Positions 8,074 through 17,544 of a stretch of DNA of 59,878 nt are shown in pieces. The DNA lies in contig SCRD01000009.1 of the NCBI GenBank assembly GCA_004298155.1, forward strand, positions 1 through 59,878, read 5' to 3'. Each line of letters starts with the position of its first letter. Position 1 is the stretch's first letter. Under the pieces are notes generated by a model. The model saw nothing but the letters and a program-made list of their open reading frames with translations, had not been told where the DNA came from and searched no databases. The position numbers and the translations under genes are program-made. Source of the DNA: Acidobacteriota bacterium (GTDB lineage Bacteria; Acidobacteriota; Terriglobia; UBA7540).

Positions 8074-10341
8074 ATGATCTCTCTCGGCAAATTAGTCTTT
8101 CTGCAGGCCGTTGTGGGGCTAGTTTTGTTCGCCACCCCAGGTGCACCTGCGCAGGCTTCCACGGCCGGCGCGCCGTGGCAATTCACATTCCATCACGGTC
8201 TACCGCAGTGGAAGGACGGATTGCCGGTAGGCAATGGCACACTGGGGGCGCAGGCGTGGGGCATTGGCCCGGCCCTCTACCTCACACTGGATCGCGCGGA
8301 TGTATGGGATCTTCGCTACCAGCCTAACACGCGCCAGAATTTTAACTATGCCCATTTACAGGAACTGGTCCGCGAAGCGCGGCACGACCTGATCCAGCAG
8401 GAAATGTCGTCCGACGTTGGCCCGATGGCGGATACCGTACCTACGCGGTTAAGCGTGGGCAGGCTGAAGATTTCCCTGCCACCGGACACGAATGTGGAAC
8501 AGGCCACGCTCGACATGCAGCACGGCGAAGTGCGCTGGCTGCTAAGCGTCCTCGGCAAATCGGTGGAGTACCGCGTCCTCGCCAGCATAGATCCTGACGT
8601 CGTTCTGGTGACGCTAGATGGCGTCCAAGGCTGGACACCTGAAGTCAGTTTCTATCCAATTGGAGCGCTCGATCCGGCAGTGGCCAACAAACTCGGATAT
8701 CCGAAGCCGATTTCTGGGACGAGCGGTACATTTAACTGGTCAACGCAATCGCTGCTATCAAGCGGAGTTGTCACGACCGCGTGGATAACCAGGCAAAAAG
8801 GGAGTCAATGGTCTCTCCTGATCACAGTCCCGGCTCAGGACGATCCTTACGGCGTCGAAACGGCCCATCGAACATTAACCGCAGCGCTGGCCGAAGGAAC
8901 CTCGAAGCTTCTCACCAACCACCGTCAATGGTGGGATGAGCGCTGGTCTCGGTCACACGTCCAAATCCCCGACCCAGGGCTAGAGCGCCTTTGGATCAAC
9001 GGAATCTATAAGCTGGCCAGCAGTTCTTATCGGAGTGTGCCGGCAGGCCTCCAAGGGCTCTGGCCTCCCGACGGGGAGCTTCCTCCCTGGCGCGGCGACT
9101 ACCACATTGACATGAATATTCAGGAGACTTACTGGCCGGCCTACAGCAGCAATCAACTGGACCTGGCCGAACCACTCAACCGGTGGGTAACGAAAACGGT
9201 GGCGCCTGAAGCTGGAAAGATCACGCGAAAGTTTTTCGGAGTTCCTGGGGTCTGGGTTGGGGGTGCGCTCGATGTGAACGGCCGCCTGTTAGGAGGCCAG
9301 TCCAACTGGATGACCGTACAGTACTGGCTGGGAGGAGGCGCATGGCTGGCACAGCACCTTTGGTGGTATTACACATATAGCCAGGACAAAGAATTTCTAA
9401 AGCAGAACGCTTATCCTTTCCTGAAGCAGGTGGCACTGTTCTATCAGAGCATTCTGAAGCTCCGTGCGGACCAACGGTTGCATATTCCGCTCTCAGCTTC
9501 ACCCGAATATTTCAGTAACGACCTGAAGGCCTGGACGTCGGATCCCACTGAAGGCCTTTCGCTCGTGCGGCACCTGCTTGCTTACACGATCCAGGCCTCG
9601 AAAATCCTTGGGGTAGACCAGCAGGAGCGTGTGCAATGGCATGCAATGGAGCAGAAACTGGCTCCTTATCCTGTTGGGGAGTCTGGGCTTAAGGTCCAGC
9701 CCGATGCATCTTATGACCACTCCCACCGGCATCCCATGCATCTTTTTCCCATATTCCCAGGTGGAGATCTGAACGTGGAAGGCAGCCCCGAAGACCAGCG
9801 GTTGATTGCGAGATCGATTGAAAACTGGGTCTTACAGGGCACCGGGGAGTGGACAGGCTGGTCGTTCCCCTACGCCAGCCTGATAGCCTCGCGCGTACGC
9901 CGGCGGAATCAGGCGCTTAACGATCTGAGAATCTACGACCAGGCCTTCATATGGCCGAACGGCTTCCACGTGAACGGGGACTACCATAAGTATGGCTATT
10001 CCACCCATGAGTATCAGCCCTTCACCATGGAAGCCGAGTGCGCATTCACGGCCGCTGTCAATGAGATGTTGCTGCAGAGCTGGGGAGGCAAGATCAGGAT
10101 TTTCCCTTCTGTGCCGGAGGCGTGGAGGAACGTTTCGTTCAATGATTTGCGCGCCCAGGGGAGCTTCCTGATTTCAGCGGAAATGGTGAATGGCGAGATC
10201 ACCTCTGCGTCCATTGCGTCGCCCAAAGGCGGGGAGGCCAACGTCGTGTTTCCTCTCGGGTATGTCGCTCCGGGCCGGTCATTTACCGTGAAGACTTTCC
10301 ATTTGCAGCCTGGCACTCAAATCCAAATCCTTGCAAAATGA
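8074..10341 (+). CDS. Secreted GH95-like glycosidase (alpha-L-fucosidase/galactosidase type)
   Basis: A 755-residue exported glycoside hydrolase. Residues 1-28 form a signal peptide ending near APAQA. The N-terminal beta-sandwich carries LPVGNGTLGAQAWG (50-63). The (alpha/alpha)6 domain shows LQGLWPPDGELPPWRGDYH (326-344), GGAWLAQHLW (421-430), SASPEYF with Glu478, then HLFPIFPGGDLNV and GTGEWTGWSF, all at GH95 positions. The enzyme class removes fucose or L-galactose from glycans. In the family, two Asn in an N-x-N motif plus a Glu act in catalysis; here the motif reads D346-M-N348, so the first Asn is replaced by Asp. It stands convergently opposite a TonB-dependent receptor, suggesting linked glycan uptake. 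Confidence 0.82.
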   Translation: MISLGKLVFLQAVVGLVLFATPGAPAQASTAGAPWQFTFHHGLPQWKDGLPVGNGTLGAQAWGIGPALYLTLDRADVWDLRYQPNTRQNFNYAHLQELVREARHDLIQQEMSSDVGPMADTVPTRLSVGRLKISLPPDTNVEQATLDMQHGEVRWLLSVLGKSVEYRVLASIDPDVVLVTLDGVQGWTPEVSFYPIGALDPAVANKLGYPKPISGTSGTFNWSTQSLLSSGVVTTAWITRQKGSQWSLLITVPAQDDPYGVETAHRTLTAALAEGTSKLLTNHRQWWDERWSRSHVQIPDPGLERLWINGIYKLASSSYRSVPAGLQGLWPPDGELPPWRGDYHIDMNIQETYWPAYSSNQLDLAEPLNRWVTKTVAPEAGKITRKFFGVPGVWVGGALDVNGRLLGGQSNWMTVQYWLGGGAWLAQHLWWYYTYSQDKEFLKQNAYPFLKQVALFYQSILKLRADQRLHIPLSASPEYFSNDLKAWTSDPTEGLSLVRHLLAYTIQASKILGVDQQERVQWHAMEQKLAPYPVGESGLKVQPDASYDHSHRHPMHLFPIFPGGDLNVEGSPEDQRLIARSIENWVLQGTGEWTGWSFPYASLIASRVRRRNQALNDLRIYDQAFIWPNGFHVNGDYHKYGYSTHEYQPFTMEAECAFTAAVNEMLLQSWGGKIRIFPSVPEAWRNVSFNDLRAQGSFLISAEMVNGEITSASIASPKGGEANVVFPLGYVAPGRSFTVKTFHLQPGTQIQILAK

Positions 10342-10416
10342 ACTGCGCGGGCCGGCCGACGAGATCACTTAAGCCAGCCCTCAAAGGCAGTTCCTTAGAT
10401 CTCCGAATCACGCCTT

Positions 10417-13400
10417 TCAGAAGTACAATTGCAGCGACATCATGATGACGCGCGGGTTGTTCGACTGGTTGTTGTGCGGCGCATACTGGCCAAACGTCCC
10501 TGACGTGGCTACGTTGTTTACGCCGGTATAGGCCCAGTCAGGATGGTTGAACGCGTTTGTGAAATCAGCCCGAAATTGCAGCCGGTATTCTTCTTTAATG
10601 GTCGTATCTTTCGCCAGTGAGATATCCGTCTGGAAGCTGGCTGGGCCCCGCAAGTTGGGAAGGTACGGCGACCATTGAATAAGCTGGAAGCTTCGCAGAG
10701 ACCTCCAGGCCGGTGTTTCCCCGTTCGGGCAGTTCGTGGAGGATCCATTCGCCAGCACCGTGCATGTGTTGAACCAGTGGTTGAGGCTCTGGTCCTGCGC
10801 AAACACGGAACCTCCTGTTGGCGCAACGCCGCGAGGGAACGGAATGGGGAAGCCGGCCTGCCAGCGGGAGACTCCGCTGACCGACCACCCGCCAACGATC
10901 CGGCTCATGACAGGGTTGGTCCCGGTTGCAAAATCGCGGCCGGGGCCAAAGGGAAGTTGCCATACCCCGGAGAACTTAAGCTGTTCCGGAGCGTCATAGG
11001 CAGAGATGAACCACGACGGTTCCGGATCCGTAGGATTCAGGAAATTCACGTCCTGCATGGTCTTTGACCACGAGAAGTTGACGTCAAAGTCCAGGCCGTG
11101 AGACATGCGTTTTTGCATGTCCAACCAAAGCCCGTTGTATTTGGTTTTTCCGATGGGGACAAAGTTTTCAGTTACCTTGTCAACCGGGAACTGGGGATAT
11201 GGAACCAGCAACTGCTCTAACTTCACATTTCGCGCGTTCAGATAGGTCCCGTTCAGGATGTGCAGATAAGGAGCATTTTCAGGCTGGAACTGTGCCTGGT
11301 AAAGGGGATTAGAGGCTGAACCATTCAACGCGGATGCTCCCAGCGCCAAGGCCGAAAGTGGAAGATAATTCAGATCCCTGGAGACGGGCAGGCGGGTCAT
11401 GTAATTACCCACATAGGTCGCGCTCGCCAGAAAATTCTGTCCCAGTTGTCGCTGAATGCTCAGCGAGTACTGTTGAATCCGAGGGAGGTTCGTGTTCGGA
11501 TCAGTAAAGCTGATGCCCTGGCCAATCGCGGTTGCCAGGCCGCCGGAGCTGCCCACAGGAGTCAGAATCCCGTTCGGGAAAGGATTGGTAAGGTTCGTGG
11601 CAGGAATTCCTTCCTGCACAGGGGCCAGGATGTTGGTGGATTGGTCAAATCCAGGAGCAGCTCCAGGATTCTGCCACGCCTGAGCGTAGATCATGCCGTA
11701 TCCTCCGCGAACAACCATGTTGTTCCCAAAGCGATATGCAAAGCTGAAACGCGGACCAATGTTTCCATAATGGGGGTTAGTGATACCACGCGGATTGTCG
11801 CCGACTCCTACAAACTCCAGTCCACCGTGCAGGTTCATTCCAGGGACATTAATGGGGCTCGGGCAAGCTTCACAAAAGCCCCGTGTCAGAGCGTTGAAGC
11901 GGTCCGTCAACGGCCCCTGATATGCCCATTGCAAACCAGCCGTCAAGGTCAACCGTGAAGTGACGTGGATGTCATCCTGGGCAAACACTGACCAGAGGTG
12001 CATCATCAAAGCCGGAGCACTCGCTCGTTGGATATACCCTGCGCTTGGATAACCCAGCAGGAAATCAGCAATGGAGTTGCCGGAGGCCGAACTGGGCGAG
12101 CGCGGATCGGCCGTGGTGAAGTAGCCGTTAAAGGAGAAGTTGCCCGCGGAATATCCGGGCCTCTCAGTGTTTTCGCCAACTTCCATATTCTGGAAGCCAA
12201 ATTTCATATTGTGGTTGTTGAGGGTCTTTGCCAGGACCACCTCATTCGTAACGGTCAGATCGGAAGGATTGATTCCCGCCGGGCTGGCGCCCGCGCCCTC
12301 ATAATCGGCCCAGTTAAATACAGGAAACCACTTGTCCGCCTGCGCCACGAAGGTGGGAGAAAAATTCAGGCTGGAAACAGCAAAGCCCTCGCTGATGCTG
12401 CTGCCGTTGATGGACTTAAAGCGGTCGAGCCCGGTGCGGACCTGCAACACGGTTGTAGGATTGAAAGTGTGCGTTACCTGCAGCGTGAAGTCGTCGTTCT
12501 GCCGGCCAAAGGGCGAATTGCTGCTTGTCTCGGCTAGGTTGTAGGGTTCTCCGAGGAACGAATATCGGTAGCTGCGACTTTCCGCCAGTGAATTCCATCC
12601 ATAGCGGAAGAACATGTGGGTGTTGTCAGATACATTGTAATCAAGCCGGCCATCGTACTGCGGGAAGTCATCGATAAACTTCCTCTGCTTTGGGGTCGGG
12701 AACCAATTATTCAGGTGAGTATTGGGATCCCCGGCACCCGCAGGAGGGTCCGGAATGTAGCCCAGCACGGCCTTCGCCACCGGGCTAAGCCGATTGCTGG
12801 GAATAATGTTTCCCACAAAGGCCTGTCGGACGCACGGTCCGCTGCTGCAGTCCGTCGTCAGTGGATCGTAAATGGTTTGTAGCGTTCCGCCGCTGTTGCG
12901 CACGTCGGAGAAATCGCCATTCTTCTCAGCCGGCGTGGGAACGGATGTCGAAAAGTAATCTGGCTGCACCTGCAGGATCTTCTGGTAGGCAAAGAAGAAG
13001 AGCAATTTGTTTTTAACGATCGGTCCCCCGACGCTTCCGCCGAAATAGTTCTGATGCCAGTCTCCTTTGGGCTGATGGTTAAAATTCTCCTGCCAGGTTG
13101 CAGCATTGAGCATTGTGTTCTGGACGTATTCGTAAGCATGGCCGTGGTAGGAATTTGTGCCACCTTTGGTAATGGTATTGATGACGCCCCCTGAAGTCCA
13201 CCCGTATTGAGCATCATACATCGTGCTTTGTACGTGGACCTCCTGAACGGTATCCGAAATGGCGTTGTAACCCACCCCATAGGCATGCGTATTAGCAGAG
13301 ACTCCATCAACGAGGACCAGGTTGCCGCTGCCTCCGGCCTGTCCCGGCTGGTCGCCGAAACCGTCCGCACCGGAGAGACCGCCACCGATGCCCTCGCGCT

Positions 13401-13935
13401 GGCTTCCGGAGGTATCGAAGGGACGAAGGTTCCTGGCGCCCGAGGTCACCGTAACTCCGGGGGCGAACCAGGTACTCATGATAGTGTTCAGATTACGCAC
13501 CGGAATTGCCGCGACCCTTGTCGAGGAAATTGTCCAACTGTTCTCGCCGGATGCCGTCTCCAGAAGGGGAGCATTGGCAGTCACCTGAACGGTCTGCGTG
13601 ACTTGGCCGATTTTAAGTTTGAAATCCAGAGTAGCCCTCTGCTCAACACTCAGCGTGATCCCTTTCTGGACATACCGGCCAAAGCCCTGCTTCGACACCG
13701 TAAATTCATAATTACCGGGAATCAGGAACGGGAACTGATAGAGCCCGGTGGCGTTTGACGTTGTGTTGCTGGTTGTACCAGTCGAAGTCTGCTTTGCTGT
13801 AATGGTCGCCCGCGGGACTGGGGCGCCTGACGGGTCATAAACGTGGCCCGTAACGGCTGCGCTGTTGCGTTGCGCAATAAGAGGGAGAGGCAACAGCAAT
13901 AGAGCAGAAATGATCCCAAGAACCTTTGTTCGCAC
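10417..13935 (-). CDS. TonB-dependent receptor with carboxypeptidase-regulatory-like domain (Oar-like)
   Basis: A 1,172-residue outer-membrane receptor of the type abundant in Acidobacteriota. Order: signal peptide (VRTKVLGIISALLLLPLPL, cut near AQ), a carboxypeptidase-regulatory-like domain (AAVTGHVYDPSGAPVPRATI), a plug domain (RVAAIPVRNLNTIMSTWFAP, VLVDGVSANTHAYGVG) and a long beta-barrel ending in MMSLQLYF with the terminal Phe expected for barrel insertion. GTG 13935 is preferred over the upstream ATG at 13983 because AAGGAGA lies 7 bases before it and the signal peptide starts there. It imports an unknown large substrate, plausibly the glycan attacked by the neighbouring glycosidase. 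Energy from TonB/ExbBD would have to come from elsewhere. Confidence 0.92.
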   Translation of the reverse strand: MRTKVLGIISALLLLPLPLIAQRNSAAVTGHVYDPSGAPVPRATITAKQTSTGTTSNTTSNATGLYQFPFLIPGNYEFTVSKQGFGRYVQKGITLSVEQRATLDFKLKIGQVTQTVQVTANAPLLETASGENSWTISSTRVAAIPVRNLNTIMSTWFAPGVTVTSGARNLRPFDTSGSQREGIGGGLSGADGFGDQPGQAGGSGNLVLVDGVSANTHAYGVGYNAISDTVQEVHVQSTMYDAQYGWTSGGVINTITKGGTNSYHGHAYEYVQNTMLNAATWQENFNHQPKGDWHQNYFGGSVGGPIVKNKLLFFFAYQKILQVQPDYFSTSVPTPAEKNGDFSDVRNSGGTLQTIYDPLTTDCSSGPCVRQAFVGNIIPSNRLSPVAKAVLGYIPDPPAGAGDPNTHLNNWFPTPKQRKFIDDFPQYDGRLDYNVSDNTHMFFRYGWNSLAESRSYRYSFLGEPYNLAETSSNSPFGRQNDDFTLQVTHTFNPTTVLQVRTGLDRFKSINGSSISEGFAVSSLNFSPTFVAQADKWFPVFNWADYEGAGASPAGINPSDLTVTNEVVLAKTLNNHNMKFGFQNMEVGENTERPGYSAGNFSFNGYFTTADPRSPSSASGNSIADFLLGYPSAGYIQRASAPALMMHLWSVFAQDDIHVTSRLTLTAGLQWAYQGPLTDRFNALTRGFCEACPSPINVPGMNLHGGLEFVGVGDNPRGITNPHYGNIGPRFSFAYRFGNNMVVRGGYGMIYAQAWQNPGAAPGFDQSTNILAPVQEGIPATNLTNPFPNGILTPVGSSGGLATAIGQGISFTDPNTNLPRIQQYSLSIQRQLGQNFLASATYVGNYMTRLPVSRDLNYLPLSALALGASALNGSASNPLYQAQFQPENAPYLHILNGTYLNARNVKLEQLLVPYPQFPVDKVTENFVPIGKTKYNGLWLDMQKRMSHGLDFDVNFSWSKTMQDVNFLNPTDPEPSWFISAYDAPEQLKFSGVWQLPFGPGRDFATGTNPVMSRIVGGWSVSGVSRWQAGFPIPFPRGVAPTGGSVFAQDQSLNHWFNTCTVLANGSSTNCPNGETPAWRSLRSFQLIQWSPYLPNLRGPASFQTDISLAKDTTIKEEYRLQFRADFTNAFNHPDWAYTGVNNVATSGTFGQYAPHNNQSNNPRVIMMSLQLYF

Positions 13936-14170
13936 GATCGTTCTCCTTTCTAAAACCTCAGAGCTGAACCGGAACTCGTCCAAGGCGGCGCCACAAATAA
14001 CTTCTTATAACTAGAGGATTGCTTCCTGCCGTTATTACCCTGTGCCTGCACTCCTTCAGCTTTCGCTTGCCCGAGATGTTACGCATCCTGTGAACTGGTA
14101 GAGCTCAGGTTATCAGCCCCGAGGCGGTGGGACCCACGTTCCCACTGGTTGTGTCATGCCGACGGCAAAC

Positions 14171-14199
14171 GGTATAATCAAAAACGAAATAAAAGTCAA
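14171..14199 (-). promoter_or_regulatory. Sigma-70-like promoter for the TonB-dependent receptor
   Basis: On the minus strand: TTGACT (plus 14194-14199), a 17-base spacer, TATACC (plus 14171-14176). Spacing and boxes are good, and the only downstream gene in this orientation is the receptor. Confidence 0.45.
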
Positions 14200-14226
14200 C
14201 AATAAAGATATATGTTATTATATTTT

Positions 14227-14234
14227 AGAATTCT
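14227..14234. promoter_or_regulatory. AGAATTCT palindrome, candidate IclR operator
   Basis: A perfect 8-base palindrome within the AT-rich stretch, about 80 bases before the DapA-family gene. IclR regulators usually bind short AT-rich inverted repeats next to their own targets, and an iclR-type gene is encoded just downstream. The match is short, so this is only a candidate. Confidence 0.25.
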
Positions 14235-14316
14235 TTATGATATATAGAAATCGTCTTTTACATTACGCAATCTCAATTCGGCTTAAGCTATGAAATGGCC
14301 CCGGATAGCGTCAATC

Positions 14317-15234
14317 ATGGATAACCAGGTTGGATTTGCTCTTTCGGGTGTCTTTGTCGCGTTACCGGCTCCCTACCGGCCGGACGGCAGTCCGGATGCC
14401 GGAAAGCTCCATCGAATTTTGGATTTCCACCTCAGCCGCCACGTCACCGGATTTTGCATAGGAGGAGTCACCGGCGAATACGCTGCTTCCGGCTTGGAGG
14501 AGCGCCTGACGACGCTTCGGGATGCCGCGCGCTATCTCGACGGGCGGGCCGTTTTGATTTCAGGCATCGGCGGCGAGCATCGCGGGCAGGTGGACCGTCT
14601 GGCACGCACAGCTGCGGACATTGGCGCAATCGCCGCGTTGCTGCCTCCGCCGTTTTACTTCCAACATGATTCGCAGGACCTATTGGAGTATCTCCAGACC
14701 GTTGCGGCAGAACTACCCTTGCCCGTCCTTTTCTACAACATTCCCAAATTTACCAGTGAACTCAATATCGAGCATGTCTTGACGCTTATCGAGTCAGTTC
14801 CCAACGTCATAGGGATCAAGGACAGCTCCGGCCGGCCTGAAAATCTACCCCTGCTGCGTGAGGCCAAGGATTCCATGCCAATGGCCTTCCTGATTGGTAA
14901 TGACAAGCTTCTGCTCGATGCCCTTCAAAACGGCGCTGACGGGGCAATCTCCGGACTTGCAGCAGCGTGTCCGGAATTGATATTCGGACTCTATGGGGCA
15001 TTCCGGTCAGGCCTGTTTGAAAAGGCAAAGGAACTGCAAGTACTCGTCGACGAGCTGATCACTCATATTGATGGCTTTCCTCCGCCCTGGGCCATCAAGC
15101 TGGGGCTGGAGGCGCGCGGCCTTGAACTGGGAGCCAGGAGCTGGCCCTTGGGAAAACGCCTTCAAGTAAAAGCATGGGAGTTCCAGGCGTGGTTTCGGGA
15201 ATGGTTTCCCAAATGCGAAAATGCCTGTGAGTAA
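14317..15234 (+). CDS. DapA/NAL-family aldolase (dihydrodipicolinate synthase-like)
   Basis: A 305-residue class I aldolase of the DHDPS/N-acetylneuraminate lyase family, forming C-C bonds to, or cleaving them from, pyruvate via a Schiff base. Seen: GGVTGEYAAS (49-58, variant of GTTGE), FYNIPK with Tyr140, and IGIKDSSG with the Schiff-base Lys168. It is unlikely to be the lysine-pathway DapA: it sits with an IclR regulator and a glycan uptake system, which favours sugar-acid (KDG- or sialate-type) cleavage. ATG 14317 gives a family-typical N-terminus; ATG 14290 would add nine residues, and neither has a strong ribosome site. Confidence 0.85.
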   Translation: MDNQVGFALSGVFVALPAPYRPDGSPDAGKLHRILDFHLSRHVTGFCIGGVTGEYAASGLEERLTTLRDAARYLDGRAVLISGIGGEHRGQVDRLARTAADIGAIAALLPPPFYFQHDSQDLLEYLQTVAAELPLPVLFYNIPKFTSELNIEHVLTLIESVPNVIGIKDSSGRPENLPLLREAKDSMPMAFLIGNDKLLLDALQNGADGAISGLAAACPELIFGLYGAFRSGLFEKAKELQVLVDELITHIDGFPPPWAIKLGLEARGLELGARSWPLGKRLQVKAWEFQAWFREWFPKCENACE

Positions 15235-15326
15235 ACCACGTCTCTCTAGTCGTTCCCCGACGCACCAGCCGCAGCAGGTTTTATTTTCTGCACTTTAATT
15301 TCAGAAATGGCCAGAGGATCTGTAAA

Positions 15327-16118
15327 ATGGATTTGCCTGTTATGGACTCTGGGTCGTCACAGCACAATGCACGAGGTCTCACGCTCGGGCTGAATATCCT
15401 GGATTATCTCAGGAAACAGCGCAGGCACATCTCACTCACCGAGATCTCCGAGTTCCTGCGTCTCGGAAAACCTTCCACTCTGAGGCTTCTCCGCACCTTG
15501 GAAAATCTGGGGTACTTGTCACGCGATACCCAAAAGAACTACCAGCTTGCGGCAGGAGCGTATGTGACCGGAATGCAGGGGAACCTTGGCGCTCTCAGCG
15601 CCGCAGGGAGCAAATACTGCCTCGACCTCCGCAGCAAGTGCGGCGAAACAACCACGCTGGCCTGCCTGTTCAGCGACTGCATTCGCGTGGTTGACGTCTA
15701 CGAAAGCCCCCAGCACATCAAGATGACCAACTATGTTGGAAGGATCCTGCAGCCCTTCGCTTCATCGCTAGGCAAAGCCATTGCCGCATACCAGGCTGAT
15801 ACACTGCGGCAAACCCTGCTGGATGTCTGCGGCGTCTATCCGCTGACGAAACACACGCTGGTTGACGGGGCCGCGATCCTGAAGGATTTTGCTCTGGTCA
15901 GACAGCGCGGCTTCGCCGAAGACAAGGAAGAAACCGTGGAAGGCGGCTATTGCGTTGGCGCCCCCATTTACAGTCCCACCGGGGACGTTTTCGCCGCAAT
16001 CAGCGTCTCCTCTCCGAAGTTCCGTGTAACGCCACAGCTGATGAAGAAATTCCCTTCCATGGTCAAGGAAGCCGCGGCCGCCATTTCCGCCGAGCTCAAA
16101 GCAAAACGGCATTCCTGA
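15327..16118 (+). CDS. IclR-family transcriptional regulator
   Basis: A 263-residue regulator with an N-terminal winged helix (about residues 13-70; ISLTEISEFLRLGKPSTLR is the helix-turn-helix) and a C-terminal IclR effector domain (CLFSDCIRVVDVYES, ASSLGKAIAAY, YCVGAPIYSPTGDVFAAISV). Such proteins bind small carboxylates or sugar acids. AGAGG lies about 9 bases before ATG 15327. It follows the DapA-family gene by 92 bases in the same direction and probably controls it and perhaps the divergent receptor. Confidence 0.9.
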   Translation: MDLPVMDSGSSQHNARGLTLGLNILDYLRKQRRHISLTEISEFLRLGKPSTLRLLRTLENLGYLSRDTQKNYQLAAGAYVTGMQGNLGALSAAGSKYCLDLRSKCGETTTLACLFSDCIRVVDVYESPQHIKMTNYVGRILQPFASSLGKAIAAYQADTLRQTLLDVCGVYPLTKHTLVDGAAILKDFALVRQRGFAEDKEETVEGGYCVGAPIYSPTGDVFAAISVSSPKFRVTPQLMKKFPSMVKEAAAAISAELKAKRHS

Positions 16119-16178
16119 ATTCCCCTCCATCATATCGATGTTGATGTATCTAGCCTGATGAATTGCCCTGTTATGTCG

Positions 16179-16203
16179 GCGTCAGCACGGACATCGCTGA
16201 CGC
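16179..16203 (+). terminator. Hairpin between iclR-type gene and sigma-factor operon
   Basis: GCGTCAGC (16179-16186) and GCTGACGC (16196-16203) form a perfect 8-bp stem with a 9-base loop, 60 bases after the IclR stop. There is no T-run, so it may be a terminator of another kind or an operator before the sigma-factor gene. Confidence 0.35.
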
Positions 16204-16307
16204 AACCCATTGGTTCTGGTACAATTCCCACATTCAAAGTGTGGTCAAGGTAGGCGGTCGAAAACCTCACCTGCGGCCTGGCCATTGTCGGTCCCGGGAG
16301 AAATCCG

Positions 16308-16862
16308 TTGGACTCGGACTTGGAGCTGGTCAAACGCTGTCTCAAGGGAGAAGATGCGGCCTGGGAGGCGCTGCTACGGACCCATACCCATAAGATTTAC
16401 AATCTGTGTTACCGTTTCACCGGCCGTTCTGAGGACGCCGAAGACCTTACCCAGGAAGTTTTTATCAAAGTCTTTCGCACCCTCAATAGTTATGATCCGC
16501 TTCAGGCGAAATTTGTCACATGGGTTAATCGAATCGCACGGAACCACCTGGTGGACCACTATCGCCGGACACGGGGCGATCGTGTGACCTCGACACTCGA
16601 CGACCAGATGCCCATCGCCGACGGTTCCCCCCACAGGGACCCTGCGAGCAGCCTGGAATCACGGGAACGCAAGGAAAAGCTCCAGGCGGGACTTAGCAAG
16701 CTTTCGCCTGACCTGCGCGAAGCCGTTATCCTGCGAGACCTGCAGGATCTGGACTATGCCGAAATTGCGCAAGTCCTTGAAGTACCTGAAGGAACGGTAA
16801 AGTCTCGCATCAACCGCGGACGATTGGAACTAGCAAAGGCTTTAAAACGTATGGATAAGTGA
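16308..16862 (+). CDS. ECF-type RNA polymerase sigma factor (envelope-stress operon)
   Basis: A 184-residue ECF sigma factor. Region 2 is visible as YNLCYRFTGRSEDAEDLTQE and FVTWVNRIARNHLVDHYRR; region 4 as LSPDLREAVILRDLQDLDYA and VPEGTVKSRINRGR, the DNA-binding helix for the -35 box. It starts at TTG 16308, with GGGAG (16296-16300) 7 bases ahead. It is the first gene of a six-gene same-strand run (16308-20373) whose second gene is its probable membrane anti-sigma factor. It therefore probably activates this operon in response to envelope signals. Confidence 0.92.
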   Translation: MDSDLELVKRCLKGEDAAWEALLRTHTHKIYNLCYRFTGRSEDAEDLTQEVFIKVFRTLNSYDPLQAKFVTWVNRIARNHLVDHYRRTRGDRVTSTLDDQMPIADGSPHRDPASSLESRERKEKLQAGLSKLSPDLREAVILRDLQDLDYAEIAQVLEVPEGTVKSRINRGRLELAKALKRMDK

Positions 16863-16878
16863 AGGCTGAAGAGGCAAG

Positions 16879-17544
16879 ATGATGACACATCTGGAGCTCG
16901 AAAACCTGGCAAGTGATTACCTGGATGGGCACCTGGATATAGCCCGAAAGGCCGAGGTCGAGGAGCATCTGGCTGGTTGCAACTCTTGCCGGGGGGTCCT
17001 GTCCGATGTCCGTCTGGCCATTCAGGCTTGCCGGTCGGCCGGAGAAGTGACGCCGCCCCCGTGGCTTGTGTCCAGGATCAGGTTCGCAACCGTGGGTGAA
17101 AAGCGCACGGGTATCGTGGAACAGGTTACCGCGCTGCTCCAAACTATTCGGCAACCTCGCGTTGCGTATGCTACGGCCATGGCCCTTTTTTCCCTTTCGC
17201 TGATTATCAACGTCGCAGGCCTCAATCTCCGAAGCCTTAATATGGAGGACTTGAACCCTGCGACCTGGGTCTACCGTGCTAACCGGGCGGGACATATGCT
17301 TTACGCGCGGGCCGAAAAATTCTATGACGACCTGCGAATCGTTTATGAAATTGAATCCCGCTTCCGAAACGCTCAATCCGAAACCGACAACCAGGAGAAG
17401 CAGACCAGAAAGCCCGGTCCTTCGCAGGGGCGACCGTCAAGCACTGCGGAGCTAGGAGGCGAGCAAATGGCCTCGACGCATGCCAACGCTACCGGGCAAT
17501 ATGCTCAACTCGAGCCAGGAGCACAAATCCATGAAATGCGCTAA
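16879..17544 (+). CDS. Zinc-finger anti-sigma factor, single membrane span
   Basis: A 221-residue protein, 16 bases after the sigma gene. The N-terminus has a zf-HC2 anti-sigma domain with EEHLAGCNSCRGVL (His-x3-Cys-x2-Cys). A hydrophobic segment (VAYATAMALFSLSLIINVAG, about residues 95-114) would span the membrane, leaving a C-terminal charged tail. In this family the cytoplasmic zinc finger holds the sigma factor until a membrane signal releases it. The stop overlaps the next gene by 14 bases. Tail sequence after the membrane segment is not recognised. Confidence 0.85.
   Translation: MMTHLELENLASDYLDGHLDIARKAEVEEHLAGCNSCRGVLSDVRLAIQACRSAGEVTPPPWLVSRIRFATVGEKRTGIVEQVTALLQTIRQPRVAYATAMALFSLSLIINVAGLNLRSLNMEDLNPATWVYRANRAGHMLYARAEKFYDDLRIVYEIESRFRNAQSETDNQEKQTRKPGPSQGRPSSTAELGGEQMASTHANATGQYAQLEPGAQIHEMR

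Larger units (their letters stand above)
13936..14316. other. AT-rich divergent intergenic region
   Basis: The region separates the receptor (-) from the DapA-family gene (+). No gene was found. From about 14170 to 14280 it is strikingly AT-rich compared with the GC-rich genes around it, and it holds the receptor promoter and a palindrome that could be an operator. The receptor leader (13936 to about 14164) would be roughly 230 bases long. Confidence 0.6.
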
